From the NCBI GenBank assembly GCA_035653595.1, contig DASRBO010000015.1, forward strand, positions 1 through 64,000: 64,000 bases of DNA, given 5' to 3'. The stretch's first letter is position 1, and every line of letters starts with the position of its first letter. This stretch comes from DASRBO01 sp035653595 (GTDB lineage Bacteria > Actinomycetota > Acidimicrobiia > Acidimicrobiales > JAJPHE01). The position numbers were made by a program, and so were the translations under genes. Positions 1 to 8,842 of the stretch are shown piece after piece. Below the pieces are notes generated by a model. It worked only from the letters and a program-made list of their open reading frames with translations. It did no database searches and was not told where the DNA came from.

Positions 1-2
1 CC

Positions 3-2177
3 GCCCCCGCCGTCGACGACGTGGTCGGGGTCAGCGAGGCGCTGCGTCAGCAGGCCCGCCAGAGCCTGGGGGTGGTCGGACAGGCGGAGGCCGAGCCACT
101 CCGCACCCTGCGCCGCACCTACGGCCTGTCCTACTACCCGCTGGCCGCCCTGGCCGTGCTGTACCTGGTGGACGGGTTCCAGGGTTACGCCTTCCAGGTG
201 CTCGCCCCCGACATCAGCCGCTCCCTCGGCGTCGGCCTCGGCGCCATCGCCGCCGCCACCGGGCTGCGGTCCCTCGGGGTGGCGATTTCCCCGCTTCCCA
301 TCGCCGCCCTGTCCCAGCGCAACGCCCGCCGGGCCCTGATCTGCCTGGTGACCGGATTCGCCTGGAGCCTGGCCACCCTCATGACCGGTTACGTGACCGC
401 CCTGGTCAGCCTCATAGCCATCCTGGTCATCGACGGCCTTACCACCGGCAGCGTCACCGCCCTGCACGCCCCGCTGGTCATGGACACCTACCACCCCGCC
501 GTCCGGGTGCGGGCCATGTCGGTGTACTACGCCGGCGGGTTCGCCGGTCAGGTCGGAGCGCCCCTGCTGGTGGCGCTCTTCGCCGGGTGGCTCGACCTGA
601 CCTGGCGGGGGGTGTTCCTCGCCATGGGGATCACCTCGGTCGTGCTGACCCTGGTCTGCGTCGGCCTGCGGGATCCCGGTTACGGACGGTGGGACACCGA
701 AGCAGTACGCGCCGAGGTGCACCGGGCGGCCGGCGAGCAGGCGGAGGTGGTCCCCGCCCACGCCGTCGGTCTGGGCTTCTTCGAGATCTGCCGCCGGCTG
801 CTGCTGATCGGCACCCTGCGGCGGGTCTTCGCCTGCTTCGTGCTGGTGGGCGTCCTGGTGATCCCCTTCCAGACCTACCTGTCCTACTTCCTCGACTACC
901 GCTGGAACCTCGACGCTGGACCGCGGGGCCTGTTCTTCGCCTTCATGGCCGCCTGCTCGGGCCTGGCCCTCGCCGTGTTCGGGCGTCGAGGCGAGGCCGC
1001 CTTCCGGCAGTCCCCGGCCCGCCTGCCGAGGATGATCGGGTTCTACCTCGCGGTGGCGGTGGTGTGCATCGGCGCCGGCAGCCTGGTGCCGACCTTCGCC
1101 GTAATGGTCGTGCTGTTCGGACTGGCGGGCGCCGCCATCGGACCGCTGGTTCCGGCCCTGTTCCTGTCGTCGCTGTCGATCATCCCGGCCCAGATGCGAC
1201 CGCACGCCCAGGCCCTCAACGGCATCTTCCTCGCCGCCGGTGGGCTCATGGGGGCCATCTTCTTCTCGGGCATATACACCCGCTTCGGGATCAGCGTGAC
1301 CCTCGCCGCCCTCACCCTGCCCGGGCTGGTGGCGGCCTGGGTCGTAGCCACCGCCAGCCGGTCCATCGGATCGGACATGGACCGGATGATCGACGAGATC
1401 GTGGAGAACGAGGAGGTCAGCCGCATCCAGGCTGGGGGCGGGCACCTCCCGCTGCTGACCTGCCGCCGGGTCGACTTCTCCTACGGACAGCTCCAGGTGC
1501 TGTTCGGGGTCGATCTCACCGTGGAGGCCGGCGAGATGGTCGCCCTGCTGGGGGTGAACGGGGCAGGCAAGTCGACCCTGCTCAAGGTGATCTCCGGGCT
1601 AGGCCTGCCGAGCGCCGGCTCGGTGCGCTTCGGCGGGAAGGACATAACCTACCTCGACCCGGAGCGGCGGCTGCGCCTCGGTATCGCCCAGATCCCCGGG
1701 GGCAGGGCGGTGTTCGGATCGTTGACCGTGGCCGAAAATCTGCGCAGCTTCGGCTACAGCGTGCGAAAGAACCGCAGCTACGCCGAGTCCGCCATAGAGC
1801 GGTGCTTCGACGTCTTCCCGCGGCTGGCCGAGCGGCGCAACAGCCTCGCCGCCACCCTGTCCGGCGGTGAGCAGCAGATGCTCGCTCTGTCGAAGGCGCT
1901 CATCCTGCGGCCGGCGCTGCTGATGATCGACGAGCTCTCCCTCGGCCTGTCACCGGTCATCGTCGGCCAGCTGCTGGAGATGGTGCGGGCGATCAACGCC
2001 GAGGGCACCGCCCTCATCCTGGTGGAGCAGTCGGTCAACATCGCCCTCAGCCTGGTGGACCACGCCTACTTCATGGAGAAGGGCGAGGTGCGCTTCGACG
2101 GGAGCGCCGCCGACCTGCTCGCCCGCGACGACCTGTTGCGGGCCGTGTTCCTGCAAGGCGTGGGGGCGCGCCGGTGA
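3..2177 (+). CDS. MFS permease fused to LivF-type ABC ATPase (5' partial)
   Basis: Two modules in one chain. The first ~450 visible residues form a 12-helix major facilitator; the last ~240 are a LivF-type ABC ATPase: Walker A GVNGAGKST near residue 511 (counted from the GTG at 21), signature LSGGEQQ, Walker B LLMIDELSLGL. LivF is the cytoplasmic ATPase of branched-chain amino acid/amide importers. The frame is open to the window edge and GTG 21 has no clear ribosome site. The paralogue starting at 37081 has ~110 residues before its MFS part, so the true start is probably upstream. MFS motif A is degraded (ALSQRNARRAL, without the usual Asp). The stop overlaps the next start by 4 nt (GTGA), so it heads a coupled operon. 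Domain calls are firm; that the MFS part works with the ABC system is inference. Confidence 0.9.
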   Translation, partial: APAVDDVVGVSEALRQQARQSLGVVGQAEAEPLRTLRRTYGLSYYPLAALAVLYLVDGFQGYAFQVLAPDISRSLGVGLGAIAAATGLRSLGVAISPLPIAALSQRNARRALICLVTGFAWSLATLMTGYVTALVSLIAILVIDGLTTGSVTALHAPLVMDTYHPAVRVRAMSVYYAGGFAGQVGAPLLVALFAGWLDLTWRGVFLAMGITSVVLTLVCVGLRDPGYGRWDTEAVRAEVHRAAGEQAEVVPAHAVGLGFFEICRRLLLIGTLRRVFACFVLVGVLVIPFQTYLSYFLDYRWNLDAGPRGLFFAFMAACSGLALAVFGRRGEAAFRQSPARLPRMIGFYLAVAVVCIGAGSLVPTFAVMVVLFGLAGAAIGPLVPALFLSSLSIIPAQMRPHAQALNGIFLAAGGLMGAIFFSGIYTRFGISVTLAALTLPGLVAAWVVATASRSIGSDMDRMIDEIVENEEVSRIQAGGGHLPLLTCRRVDFSYGQLQVLFGVDLTVEAGEMVALLGVNGAGKSTLLKVISGLGLPSAGSVRFGGKDITYLDPERRLRLGIAQIPGGRAVFGSLTVAENLRSFGYSVRKNRSYAESAIERCFDVFPRLAERRNSLAATLSGGEQQMLALSKALILRPALLMIDELSLGLSPVIVGQLLEMVRAINAEGTALILVEQSVNIALSLVDHAYFMEKGEVRFDGSAADLLARDDLLRAVFLQGVGARR

Positions 2178-5176
2178 GCCGGGTGAGCCGGGGGGTGTCG
2201 GCGCTGTCGGCCGGGCTTGGGGTGTCACCTCGCCAGGCGCTCCAGCGAGCCGGGTTGACGGTGGGAGCGCTGATCGGGCTCAAGGGGCTGCTGGGTGTGC
2301 TGGCGACGGTGCACCTCCTGCGCTTCTCCACCCCGCTGCCCGTCGTGATCCTGGGCGCCATCACCGGCATGACCTATGGCCTGCTCGCCGCCGGGCTGGT
2401 CCTCATCTACCGGACCAGCCGGATCATCAACTTCGCCCACGGCCAGATCGGGGCCTTCGGGGCCGCCGTGTTGGGCATGGTCGTCTCCAAGTACGGGGTC
2501 CCCTACTGGATCAGCTTCCCGCTGGCGGTCGTGGCGTCCGCCCTGGCGGGGATGGTCGCCGAGGCGGCGGTGGTGCGCCGGCTGCGGTCGGCCCCGCGGC
2601 TGGTGTCGGTGGTGGCCACGCTCGGCTTCGGCCAGTTCCTCCTCCTCTTCGCCGCCGCCATCAACTCGACCATCACCTCGGGGGCGACCTTCCCTCAGCC
2701 TTCGGGGCTGCCCCAGTTCCAGATCGGGGCCCTGGCGGTCACCCCGGCCTACACAGGCATGCTGGTGCTGGCGCCGGTGGCGGTGATCGGTGTGGCCGCC
2801 TTCCTGCGCTACAGCCCCTTCGGGCTGGCCCTCCGGTCGGCCGCCGCCAACCCCGAGGCGGCCCGGCTGTCGGGCATCTTCGCCTCCCGCATGTCCAGCC
2901 TGGCCTGGGCCATCGCCGGGGCGCTTTCGGCATTCTCCGCCATCCTGACCGAGCCCACCCAGGGCTACGTGTCCATCCAGACCTTCGGACCCGGCCTGCT
3001 GCTGCGGGCCCTGGCCGGGGCGGCGCTGGCCCGGATGGAGAGCATCCCCACCGCCCTCGCCGCCGGCGTGGGCATCGGGGTGCTCGAGCAGCTGCTGCTG
3101 TGGAACTCCTCCCACGGCGGGCTGGTTGAGGCGGCGCTCTTCGTGATCATCATGGTGGCCCTGCTCGCCCAACGGCGGGTGTTCGGTCGCGACCAGGAGA
3201 AGGGCTCGTGGGCGGCGGTGCAGGCGCTGCGGCCGGTGCCGGAGGCCCTGCGCCGGATCTGGCTGGTGCGCAACCTGGGCCTGATGGGGGCGGTGGTCGG
3301 CTTCGCTGGTCTGGTGGCCCTCCCGTTGGCCATCTCCAACAGCGCCTCCGTGAGGGTCACCGGCATCATGGCCTTCTCCATCGTGGGCCTGTCCGTCGGC
3401 CTGCTCACCGGACTGGGGGGCCAGCTCACCCTGGGCCAGTTCGCCGTGGCCGGCGTCGGTGCCGTCATCGCCATCCACGTGTCCGACCGCACCGGCAACT
3501 TCGTCCCGGCGATCGTCTACGGAGCGGCAGGGGCGGCGGTGGCCAGCCTGGTGATCGGGCTGCCTGCCCTGCGGCTGCGCGGGCTGATGCTGACGGTCAC
3601 GACCCTCTCCTTCGCCCTGGCCACCGAGGCCTGGCTGCTCCCGCAGTCCTGGGCCCTGGGCAGCGGGGTGGAGCCGGCCTCGCCGAGGATCGCCGGGCAC
3701 ACCCTGTCCTCGGGCAAGGCCTACTACTACTTCGGCGCCGCCCTGCTGGCGGTGGCGGTGGTCCTCACCCGCAACGTGCGCCAGTCCGGCTTCGGCCGGC
3801 TCCTGGTGGCGGTGCGGGACAACGAGGACGCCGCCCGGGCGTTCACCGTCCGGGCCAGCCTGGTGAAGATGCAGGGCTACCTGATCGGCGGGTTCCTGGC
3901 CGGCATCGGCGGGGCGGTGTTCGGGTACTCGCTCACCAGGGTCGATGCCACCGCCTTCCCGGCCAGCGCCAGCGTCGACGTGGTGGTGATGACCGTGCTC
4001 GGCGGGGTCTCCCTGCTGGCCGGTCCGATGCTCGGCGCCATCTACGTGCTCGGCATCCCCGCCTTCGTCCCCCTCGACAACGCCGGTCTGGCGGCGACCC
4101 AGCTGGGGGCGCTGCTGGTGATCCTGTGGGCGCCCCGGGGGCTGGTCAGCCTGGCCATCGACGTCAGGGACCGCCTGATCCGGGTGATCGGCCGGTCCAA
4201 GGGACTCGACGTAGACGCCATCTACGACCGGGACCGGGTCCAGGCGACGACCCAGGACGATCCCGCCGTGGCCGAGGCCCCGGTCCACCACCGGCTGCCG
4301 CCGGCCCTGGTGCGGGCACGGGTCGGGCCGGACATCGACCACCCGCCCGACTGGGCCGACCGGCCGGTCCGGGCTCTGCTCGCCGCCAGCCACCTGCGCA
4401 AGAGCTTCGGCGGGGTGGTGGCGGTGGCCGACGTCTCGCTCACGGTCGCGCCACGCGAGACCGTCGGCCTCATCGGTCCCAACGGGGCGGGAAAGACGAC
4501 CACCTTCGAGCTGCTCTCCGGGTTCACCCCGGCCGACTCCGGGGCGGTGGTCTTCGAGGAGCGCGACGTGAGCTTCCTGCGCCCCGAGGAGAGGGCCCGG
4601 CTGGGGATGATCCGCTCGTTCCAGGACGCCGCCCTGTTCCCGACCATGACGGTGGGCGAGGTGCTGGCCGTCGCCCTGGAGGGGCTCCACCCGGCCCCGT
4701 TCGCTTCGTCACTGCTCGGCTACTCGCCCAACGACCGGAACAAGCGCCGCCTCGCCGGCGAGCTGGTCGGCTTCTTCGGCCTCGAGCGCTATCGGGACTC
4801 GACCATCCAGGAGCTGTCGACGGGCACCCGGCGCATCGTCGAGATCGCCTGCCTCATCGCCGCCCAGCCCAAGCTGCTGCTTCTCGACGAGCCGTCCAGC
4901 GGGGTGGCCCAGCGCGAGACCGAGGCCCTGGGGGAGCTGCTGATGAGGCTGAGGGTCGACTTCGACCTGACCATGGTGGTGATCGAGCACGACATCCCCT
5001 TGATCATGGGGATATCGGACCGGATAGTGGCCCTGGCCGACGGTCGGGTCATCGCCTCGGGCCCCCCGGACACGGTGCGGCGGGACCCGCTCGTCGTCGA
5101 GGCCTACCTGGGCGGCGACCTCCGGGCCATCGAGCGATCGGCGGGCCGGGCCCCGGCCGCCGCAGGCCGACGATGA
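2174..5176 (+). CDS. LivH-LivM-LivG fusion, branched-chain amino acid ABC transporter permease/ATPase
   Basis: A 1000-residue protein joins three subunits that are normally separate. Residues ~55-340 are a LivH permease (LVLIYRTSRIINFAHGQIG, the usual LivH hallmark). Residues ~370-660 are a LivM permease (GLGGQLTLGQFAVAGVGA). Residues ~735-985 are a LivG ATPase: Walker A GPNGAGKTT, signature LSTGTRR, Walker B LLLLDEPSSGV, and a typical IEHDIPLIMGISDRI switch region. With LivF on the preceding gene, the pair supplies every membrane and ATPase part of an HAAT importer in two chains. GTG start overlaps the upstream stop by 4 nt, and its own stop overlaps the next ATG. The substrate is unknown; family members take leucine/isoleucine/valine, amides, urea or aromatic compounds. 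Confidence 0.93.
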   Translation: MSRVSRGVSALSAGLGVSPRQALQRAGLTVGALIGLKGLLGVLATVHLLRFSTPLPVVILGAITGMTYGLLAAGLVLIYRTSRIINFAHGQIGAFGAAVLGMVVSKYGVPYWISFPLAVVASALAGMVAEAAVVRRLRSAPRLVSVVATLGFGQFLLLFAAAINSTITSGATFPQPSGLPQFQIGALAVTPAYTGMLVLAPVAVIGVAAFLRYSPFGLALRSAAANPEAARLSGIFASRMSSLAWAIAGALSAFSAILTEPTQGYVSIQTFGPGLLLRALAGAALARMESIPTALAAGVGIGVLEQLLLWNSSHGGLVEAALFVIIMVALLAQRRVFGRDQEKGSWAAVQALRPVPEALRRIWLVRNLGLMGAVVGFAGLVALPLAISNSASVRVTGIMAFSIVGLSVGLLTGLGGQLTLGQFAVAGVGAVIAIHVSDRTGNFVPAIVYGAAGAAVASLVIGLPALRLRGLMLTVTTLSFALATEAWLLPQSWALGSGVEPASPRIAGHTLSSGKAYYYFGAALLAVAVVLTRNVRQSGFGRLLVAVRDNEDAARAFTVRASLVKMQGYLIGGFLAGIGGAVFGYSLTRVDATAFPASASVDVVVMTVLGGVSLLAGPMLGAIYVLGIPAFVPLDNAGLAATQLGALLVILWAPRGLVSLAIDVRDRLIRVIGRSKGLDVDAIYDRDRVQATTQDDPAVAEAPVHHRLPPALVRARVGPDIDHPPDWADRPVRALLAASHLRKSFGGVVAVADVSLTVAPRETVGLIGPNGAGKTTTFELLSGFTPADSGAVVFEERDVSFLRPEERARLGMIRSFQDAALFPTMTVGEVLAVALEGLHPAPFASSLLGYSPNDRNKRRLAGELVGFFGLERYRDSTIQELSTGTRRIVEIACLIAAQPKLLLLDEPSSGVAQRETEALGELLMRLRVDFDLTMVVIEHDIPLIMGISDRIVALADGRVIASGPPDTVRRDPLVVEAYLGGDLRAIERSAGRAPAAAGRR

Positions 5177-5559
5177 GACGACGGCTCCTTCTGGTGGTCC
5201 TGGTGGCGCTGGCCGCCGCCGCCCCCGCCGCCGGGTGGGGCCCGCCGGCGGGGGCGGCGCAGCTCCCCCCGGTTCGGTCCGGGCCGGCCACCGGCCCGGC
5301 GCCGGCGGGCCGGACCGCCGTCCCTGCCGTGCCCGCTCCGGCTGGGGGCAATCCGGCGCCCGCCGGCGCCCCCCGGACCCCCGGCGGGGGCGGATCCCAG
5401 CCGGCCTCCCCGGCTCCGCCCCCGGGCGGATATCCGGCCGGGGCACCAGGGCTGGGGGTGCCCGGACCGTTCGTCTGGCTCCCCATCCTGCTGGCCCTGG
5501 GAGCGGCTTACGTCGCCCGCACCTTCACCCGACCGATAGCGCGGAGGACCCAGACATGA
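5173..5559 (+). CDS. Small secreted or anchored Pro/Gly/Ala-rich protein of the Liv operon
   Basis: A 128-residue protein whose ATG overlaps the LivHMG stop (ATGA). It has an N-terminal signal peptide (MRRRLLLVVLVALAAAAPAAG), a central ~70-residue low-complexity stretch rich in Pro, Gly and Ala, and one C-terminal membrane helix (FVWLPILLALGAAYVA) followed by basic residues. This layout suggests a type I membrane protein with an extracytoplasmic disordered arm and a short cytoplasmic tail. I recognise no family. Strict 4-nt coupling on both sides argues it is a real member of the transporter operon. An accessory or stabilising role is only inference. Confidence 0.75.
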   Translation: MRRRLLLVVLVALAAAAPAAGWGPPAGAAQLPPVRSGPATGPAPAGRTAVPAVPAPAGGNPAPAGAPRTPGGGGSQPASPAPPPGGYPAGAPGLGVPGPFVWLPILLALGAAYVARTFTRPIARRTQT

Positions 5560-5990
5560 CCGCCTCGGAGATCCCCACCTACGGCGACGCCCCGGACACC
5601 GAACCGGCCGAGCCCCGGGCCCCGGCCCCCACCGGCCCCGGCTGGGCCCGGCGACTGGACGGGCTGCGCCGACCAACCTCGCCGGCGCTCGTCTACGCCG
5701 GGGCGGGCGCCATAGCCATCGGCTTCCTGCTGATCGGGATCGGCTGGTACCAGGTCTCCGGGCTCGCCAACGTGGCCCTGCAGATGCCGTACCTGGTGTC
5801 GGCGGCCATGACCGGCCTCGGTCTGATCGTCATCGGCGTGACCGCCATCGCCATAGCGGCCAAGCGCCAGGAAGCCGCCGAGCGCCGCCGACGGCTCGAC
5901 AACCTCGAGGCTCTGCTGTCCCAGCTCCGCCCGCCGGCCGTGACGGCGGAGGCACCCAAGCGCACCCGTACCAGGAGCGCCCGGTCGTGA
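5556..5990 (+). CDS. Small two-helix membrane protein of the Liv operon
   Basis: A 144-residue protein of no family I recognise. An acidic, Pro-rich N-terminus (~45 residues) precedes two hydrophobic segments, ~47-68 (VYAGAGAIAIGFLLIGIGWYQ) and ~80-103 (YLVSAAMTGLGLIVIGVTAIAI). A charged, probably helical tail follows (KRQEAAERRRRLDNLEALLSQL) and the end is very basic. Both termini should be cytoplasmic. ATG overlaps the previous stop by 4 nt and its TGA overlaps the next GTG by 4 nt. The tail could form a coiled coil that contacts the ATPases, but that is speculation. Confidence 0.75.
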   Translation: MTASEIPTYGDAPDTEPAEPRAPAPTGPGWARRLDGLRRPTSPALVYAGAGAIAIGFLLIGIGWYQVSGLANVALQMPYLVSAAMTGLGLIVIGVTAIAIAAKRQEAAERRRRLDNLEALLSQLRPPAVTAEAPKRTRTRSARS

Positions 5991-6349
5991 GGGGGCGCTG
6001 GACCGCTGAGCCGGCGGTGCGGGCCGGGCTGGTCTTCGTCGCGTTGGCCCTGGCGGGCGTGGCCGGGCTGGGTCTGGGCTGGTTCGGCGCATCCGGCACC
6101 TTCGACCTCTCCAACCAGTTGGCCTTCGCCGTGTCGGGCGGGGCGGGCGGCCTCGGTCTGGTCGTGGCCGGCTGCGGCCTGCTCATGGCCCACGTGGACC
6201 GGTGCCTGGCGGCGGCCGACCTGACCCATCTCGACCGGCTCCTGGTGACCGCCTACGGCCTCGGCCGAACCGACCGAAGGCCGCCCGCTCCCAACGGGAG
6301 CCGGCCCGACGCGAACCGATCCCGATCCCGACGGTCGGGCATCGCCTAG
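5987..6349 (+). CDS. Small two-helix membrane protein of the Liv operon
   Basis: A 120-residue protein, GTG start overlapping the upstream stop. Two hydrophobic stretches (~13-35, AGLVFVALALAGVAGLGLGWF; ~48-68, AFAVSGGAGGLGLVVAGCGLLM) are followed by a short amphipathic segment (HVDRCLAAADLTHLDRLL) and an Arg/Ser/Pro-rich tail. It resembles the preceding gene product in architecture (two helices, charged C-terminal tail) but I see no clear sequence identity. It is the last of three small coupled genes between the Liv fusion and the binding protein. Function unknown. Confidence 0.72.
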   Translation: MRGRWTAEPAVRAGLVFVALALAGVAGLGLGWFGASGTFDLSNQLAFAVSGGAGGLGLVVAGCGLLMAHVDRCLAAADLTHLDRLLVTAYGLGRTDRRPPAPNGSRPDANRSRSRRSGIA

Positions 6350-6368
6350 CTACAGAGGAGGAATGGCC

Positions 6369-7931
6369 TTGCGCTTTCACAGATGGACAGTCGTGGCGGT
6401 GGCGGTGTGCCTGGCCGCCGCCTGCGCCGGGTGCGGGACCCGGCTGCACCTGGGCAACGGTGCCGGGTTGACCAGCGGAGGGTCGCAGTCCCTGGCTGGG
6501 TCCGGTCTGGGGGGCCAGGCCGGAGCAGGGCAGGCCGGCTCGGGCGCCGGCGCAGCATCGGGCGCCGCCCTCGGTTCGGCCGGGGCCGGCCTGGGCGGGG
6601 CCGGGGGCGGCTCGAGCGGCGGCGGCACGAGCCTGTCGGGGGTGCAGACGGGAGCCGGCTCGGGCGGCGGCACCGGCGGCGCTGGCGCCGGTCGCGTCCC
6701 CGGGGTCACCGCCTCCACTCTCACCATCGGCTTCACCTACTCCGACACCGCCACCTTCAAGCAGTTCGCCTCGGCCTGCCCGGCCTGCGCCACCTTCGGC
6801 GACCAGACCTACCACCCTGCCCTCTACGCCCAGCTGGCCGACGACATCAACAGCCGGGGTGGGGTCCTCGGGCGCAAGGTCGCCTTCAGCGGGTACGCCT
6901 ACGACTCGAGCGCGGCGGTGAGCGACAGCTCCCAGCTCAACAGCACCGTGCAGGCGGCGTGCCAGAACTTCAGCACCGACCATCCCGCCTTCGCCGTGGT
7001 GTCGTCGTTCGGGTCGATCATCTCCCCGTGCCTGACCAAGAGCGGCATCTCCACCATGACCCCCAGCGGGGGCATCGGTGACACCGTCGATGCCGCCACC
7101 CTCGCCTCGAGTCTCCTGTACGCCTCGGGGGCCAGCGAGACGGACAACTACGAGCCGGTGTACGTGTCCCGCCTGGCGGCCCAGCACTACTTCTCCGGTT
7201 GGGACCCAACCCAGGGGGCGCCCGGTCCCCAGCCCCTCAAGATCGGCCTGGTGAGCTTCTCCGATCCCTGGCTGGCCCGCACCGATCAGCTGCTGGAGAA
7301 GGCGCTCAAGGCGGCGGGGTACCAGATCGCCGACCACATCTGGTACTCGGCCGAGCTCGACGTGCAGAGCCAGAACGTGCAGAACGCCATCCTCAAGTTC
7401 CGCTCCGAGGGCGTGACCCACGTGATGGGGACAGGGGCCAACGGGCTGTTCATGTACGAGTCGGTGGGCCAGAACTACTACCCGCGCTACGCCTACCAGA
7501 CCGGTTCCATCAGCGACACCGACGCCAACTCGCAGAAGGGCCTGCGGGGCTCGATCGGCGAGGGCGTGTTCCCCGTGGCCGACATCGATCCCTCGGCGGG
7601 GGAGCCCAACGTCGGGCCCATGCAGGCCAAGTGCGAGCAGATCGCCACCAAGGCGGGGATCGGCTGGCAGTCGAACCAGGGCTACCACGCCGACGTTCTG
7701 TCGGTGTGCGCCGCGGTGTGGGATCTGATGGCCGCCGCCGCCAAGGGTGGCATCCTGACGGCCCCGGGCCTGGCCGGAGGGTTCAACAACCTGGGGACGA
7801 TCGGCTCGGCGGTCTCCTTCGGGGAGACCTGGAGCGCCGGCCGCCATGCCAGCGCCAACACCATGGCCGACTTCCAGTACATGCCGGCCTGCTCATGCTT
7901 CAAGTACACCGGGGTCCGGACCCCGTTCTGA
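6369..7931 (+). CDS. Liv-type ABC transporter substrate-binding lipoprotein
   Basis: An extracytoplasmic receptor that would deliver substrate to the upstream Liv permeases. It has a signal peptide with a lipobox-like CAGC, then a ~90-residue Gly/Ser/Ala linker, then a type I periplasmic-binding fold of the LivK/receptor-ligand family (VTASTLTIGFTYSDTATFK; ADDINSRGGVLGRKV; AVVSSFGSIISPCLTKSGI). AGAGGAGGA just upstream lies 6 nt from the TTG at 6369 but almost touches the ATG at 6363, so I choose TTG. ATG 6363 would add two residues. The long linker suggests the domain sits well away from the membrane. Several Cys (SACPACATF, ACSCFKY) may form disulfides. Ligand unknown. Confidence 0.88.
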   Translation: MRFHRWTVVAVAVCLAAACAGCGTRLHLGNGAGLTSGGSQSLAGSGLGGQAGAGQAGSGAGAASGAALGSAGAGLGGAGGGSSGGGTSLSGVQTGAGSGGGTGGAGAGRVPGVTASTLTIGFTYSDTATFKQFASACPACATFGDQTYHPALYAQLADDINSRGGVLGRKVAFSGYAYDSSAAVSDSSQLNSTVQAACQNFSTDHPAFAVVSSFGSIISPCLTKSGISTMTPSGGIGDTVDAATLASSLLYASGASETDNYEPVYVSRLAAQHYFSGWDPTQGAPGPQPLKIGLVSFSDPWLARTDQLLEKALKAAGYQIADHIWYSAELDVQSQNVQNAILKFRSEGVTHVMGTGANGLFMYESVGQNYYPRYAYQTGSISDTDANSQKGLRGSIGEGVFPVADIDPSAGEPNVGPMQAKCEQIATKAGIGWQSNQGYHADVLSVCAAVWDLMAAAAKGGILTAPGLAGGFNNLGTIGSAVSFGETWSAGRHASANTMADFQYMPACSCFKYTGVRTPF

Positions 7932-7945
7932 CCACGGCTCCCCGG

Positions 7946-7970
7946 TCGGCCGGCGACCAGTGCCGGCCGA
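7946..7970 (+). terminator. Perfect 9-bp hairpin after the first Liv operon
   Basis: TCGGCCGGC and GCCGGCCGA pair perfectly around a 7-nt loop, 15 nt after the binding-protein stop codon. No U-tract follows, which is common for high-GC actinobacterial terminators. It could end the transporter transcript before the PhyH gene, or only protect the 3' end. Confidence 0.5.
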
Positions 7971-8003
7971 GGGCGCCGCTCCATCCAACGAAAGCAGAAG
8001 AAC

Positions 8004-8768
8004 ATGGCCTACCCCAAGGCGACCGAAGCAGCCATAGCGCACTACCGCCAGCACGGCTACCTGGTGGTGGAGGAGGCGGTCGATCCCGACGACCTCGAGG
8101 AGCTGATCGCCAAGTGCCAGGAGATCATCGACAACCGTGACGAGATGGCCCAGGACTGGGCCTGGGAGAAGGGCCGGTCCAAGTCCGAGCGGCAGTTCAA
8201 GATCCTGCAGTCGAGCCCCAGCCTGTTCTGGCGCGACTTCCACAAGGCTCCGTTCCGGCTGTGGGCGGTGGAGTTCGCCTCCGACCTGGTGGGGCGGCCG
8301 GTCGAGTTCTGGTACGACCAGTTCCTGGCCAAGCCGCCCCAGCTGGGCGCCCCCACCCTCTGGCACCAGGACGAGGCCTACTGGGGCCGTAACCTCGACG
8401 ACAGGGGCATCACCTGCTGGATGCCCTTCCACGACGTGGACGAGACCAACGGCTGCATGCGGTTCATCGACGGCGGCCACCACGACGGGGTGCTCGAGCA
8501 TCGCCAGCCCGACAACGTGCAGTCCGACCTGCTCTACTGCGAGCCGGACGAGCGCCGCGCCGTGTCCTGCCCCATCGGGAAGGGCTCGGTCACCTTCCAC
8601 CACTCCAAGACCCCGCACATGACCGGAGCCAACTCGACCGACACCTGGCGCCGCATCCTCACCCAGCACATGCGGGTGGTCGGCTCGGGCGGGGAGGGTG
8701 ACCACTATCCGTGGAAGGTCTATGTGAACCAGTTCAAAGACGAGCGGGTCACGCCCTCGAGCCGATGA
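8004..8768 (+). CDS. Phytanoyl-CoA dioxygenase (PhyH) family protein
   Basis: A 254-residue Fe(II)/2-oxoglutarate-dependent oxygenase of the PhyH family, expected to hydroxylate a small molecule in the cytoplasm. The iron-binding HxD is visible in TLWHQDEAYWG, with the distal His in SVTFHHSKTPHMTGAN and the 2-oxoglutarate-contacting Arg probably in DTWRRILTQH. N-terminus IAHYRQHGYLVVEEAVDPDDLEEL is typical of the family. It follows the transporter hairpin by ~34 nt with only a weak AGAAGAA ribosome site. It may act on a compound imported by the upstream system; substrate unknown. Confidence 0.85.
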   Translation: MAYPKATEAAIAHYRQHGYLVVEEAVDPDDLEELIAKCQEIIDNRDEMAQDWAWEKGRSKSERQFKILQSSPSLFWRDFHKAPFRLWAVEFASDLVGRPVEFWYDQFLAKPPQLGAPTLWHQDEAYWGRNLDDRGITCWMPFHDVDETNGCMRFIDGGHHDGVLEHRQPDNVQSDLLYCEPDERRAVSCPIGKGSVTFHHSKTPHMTGANSTDTWRRILTQHMRVVGSGGEGDHYPWKVYVNQFKDERVTPSSR

Positions 8769-8842
8769 CCACCGCCGGGCGCCGCCGCGCCGGAGCCGGC
8801 CCTGCGGCGGGGACGACGGGTCGCGCCGCCGGCCCCGGAGGC

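Noticed and set aside
2225..4690. 821-codon open frame on the minus strand, opposite LivHMG
   Set aside because: Its translation is rich in Gly/His/Gln/Arg with no motifs and mirrors a strongly conserved gene; a high-GC antisense shadow.
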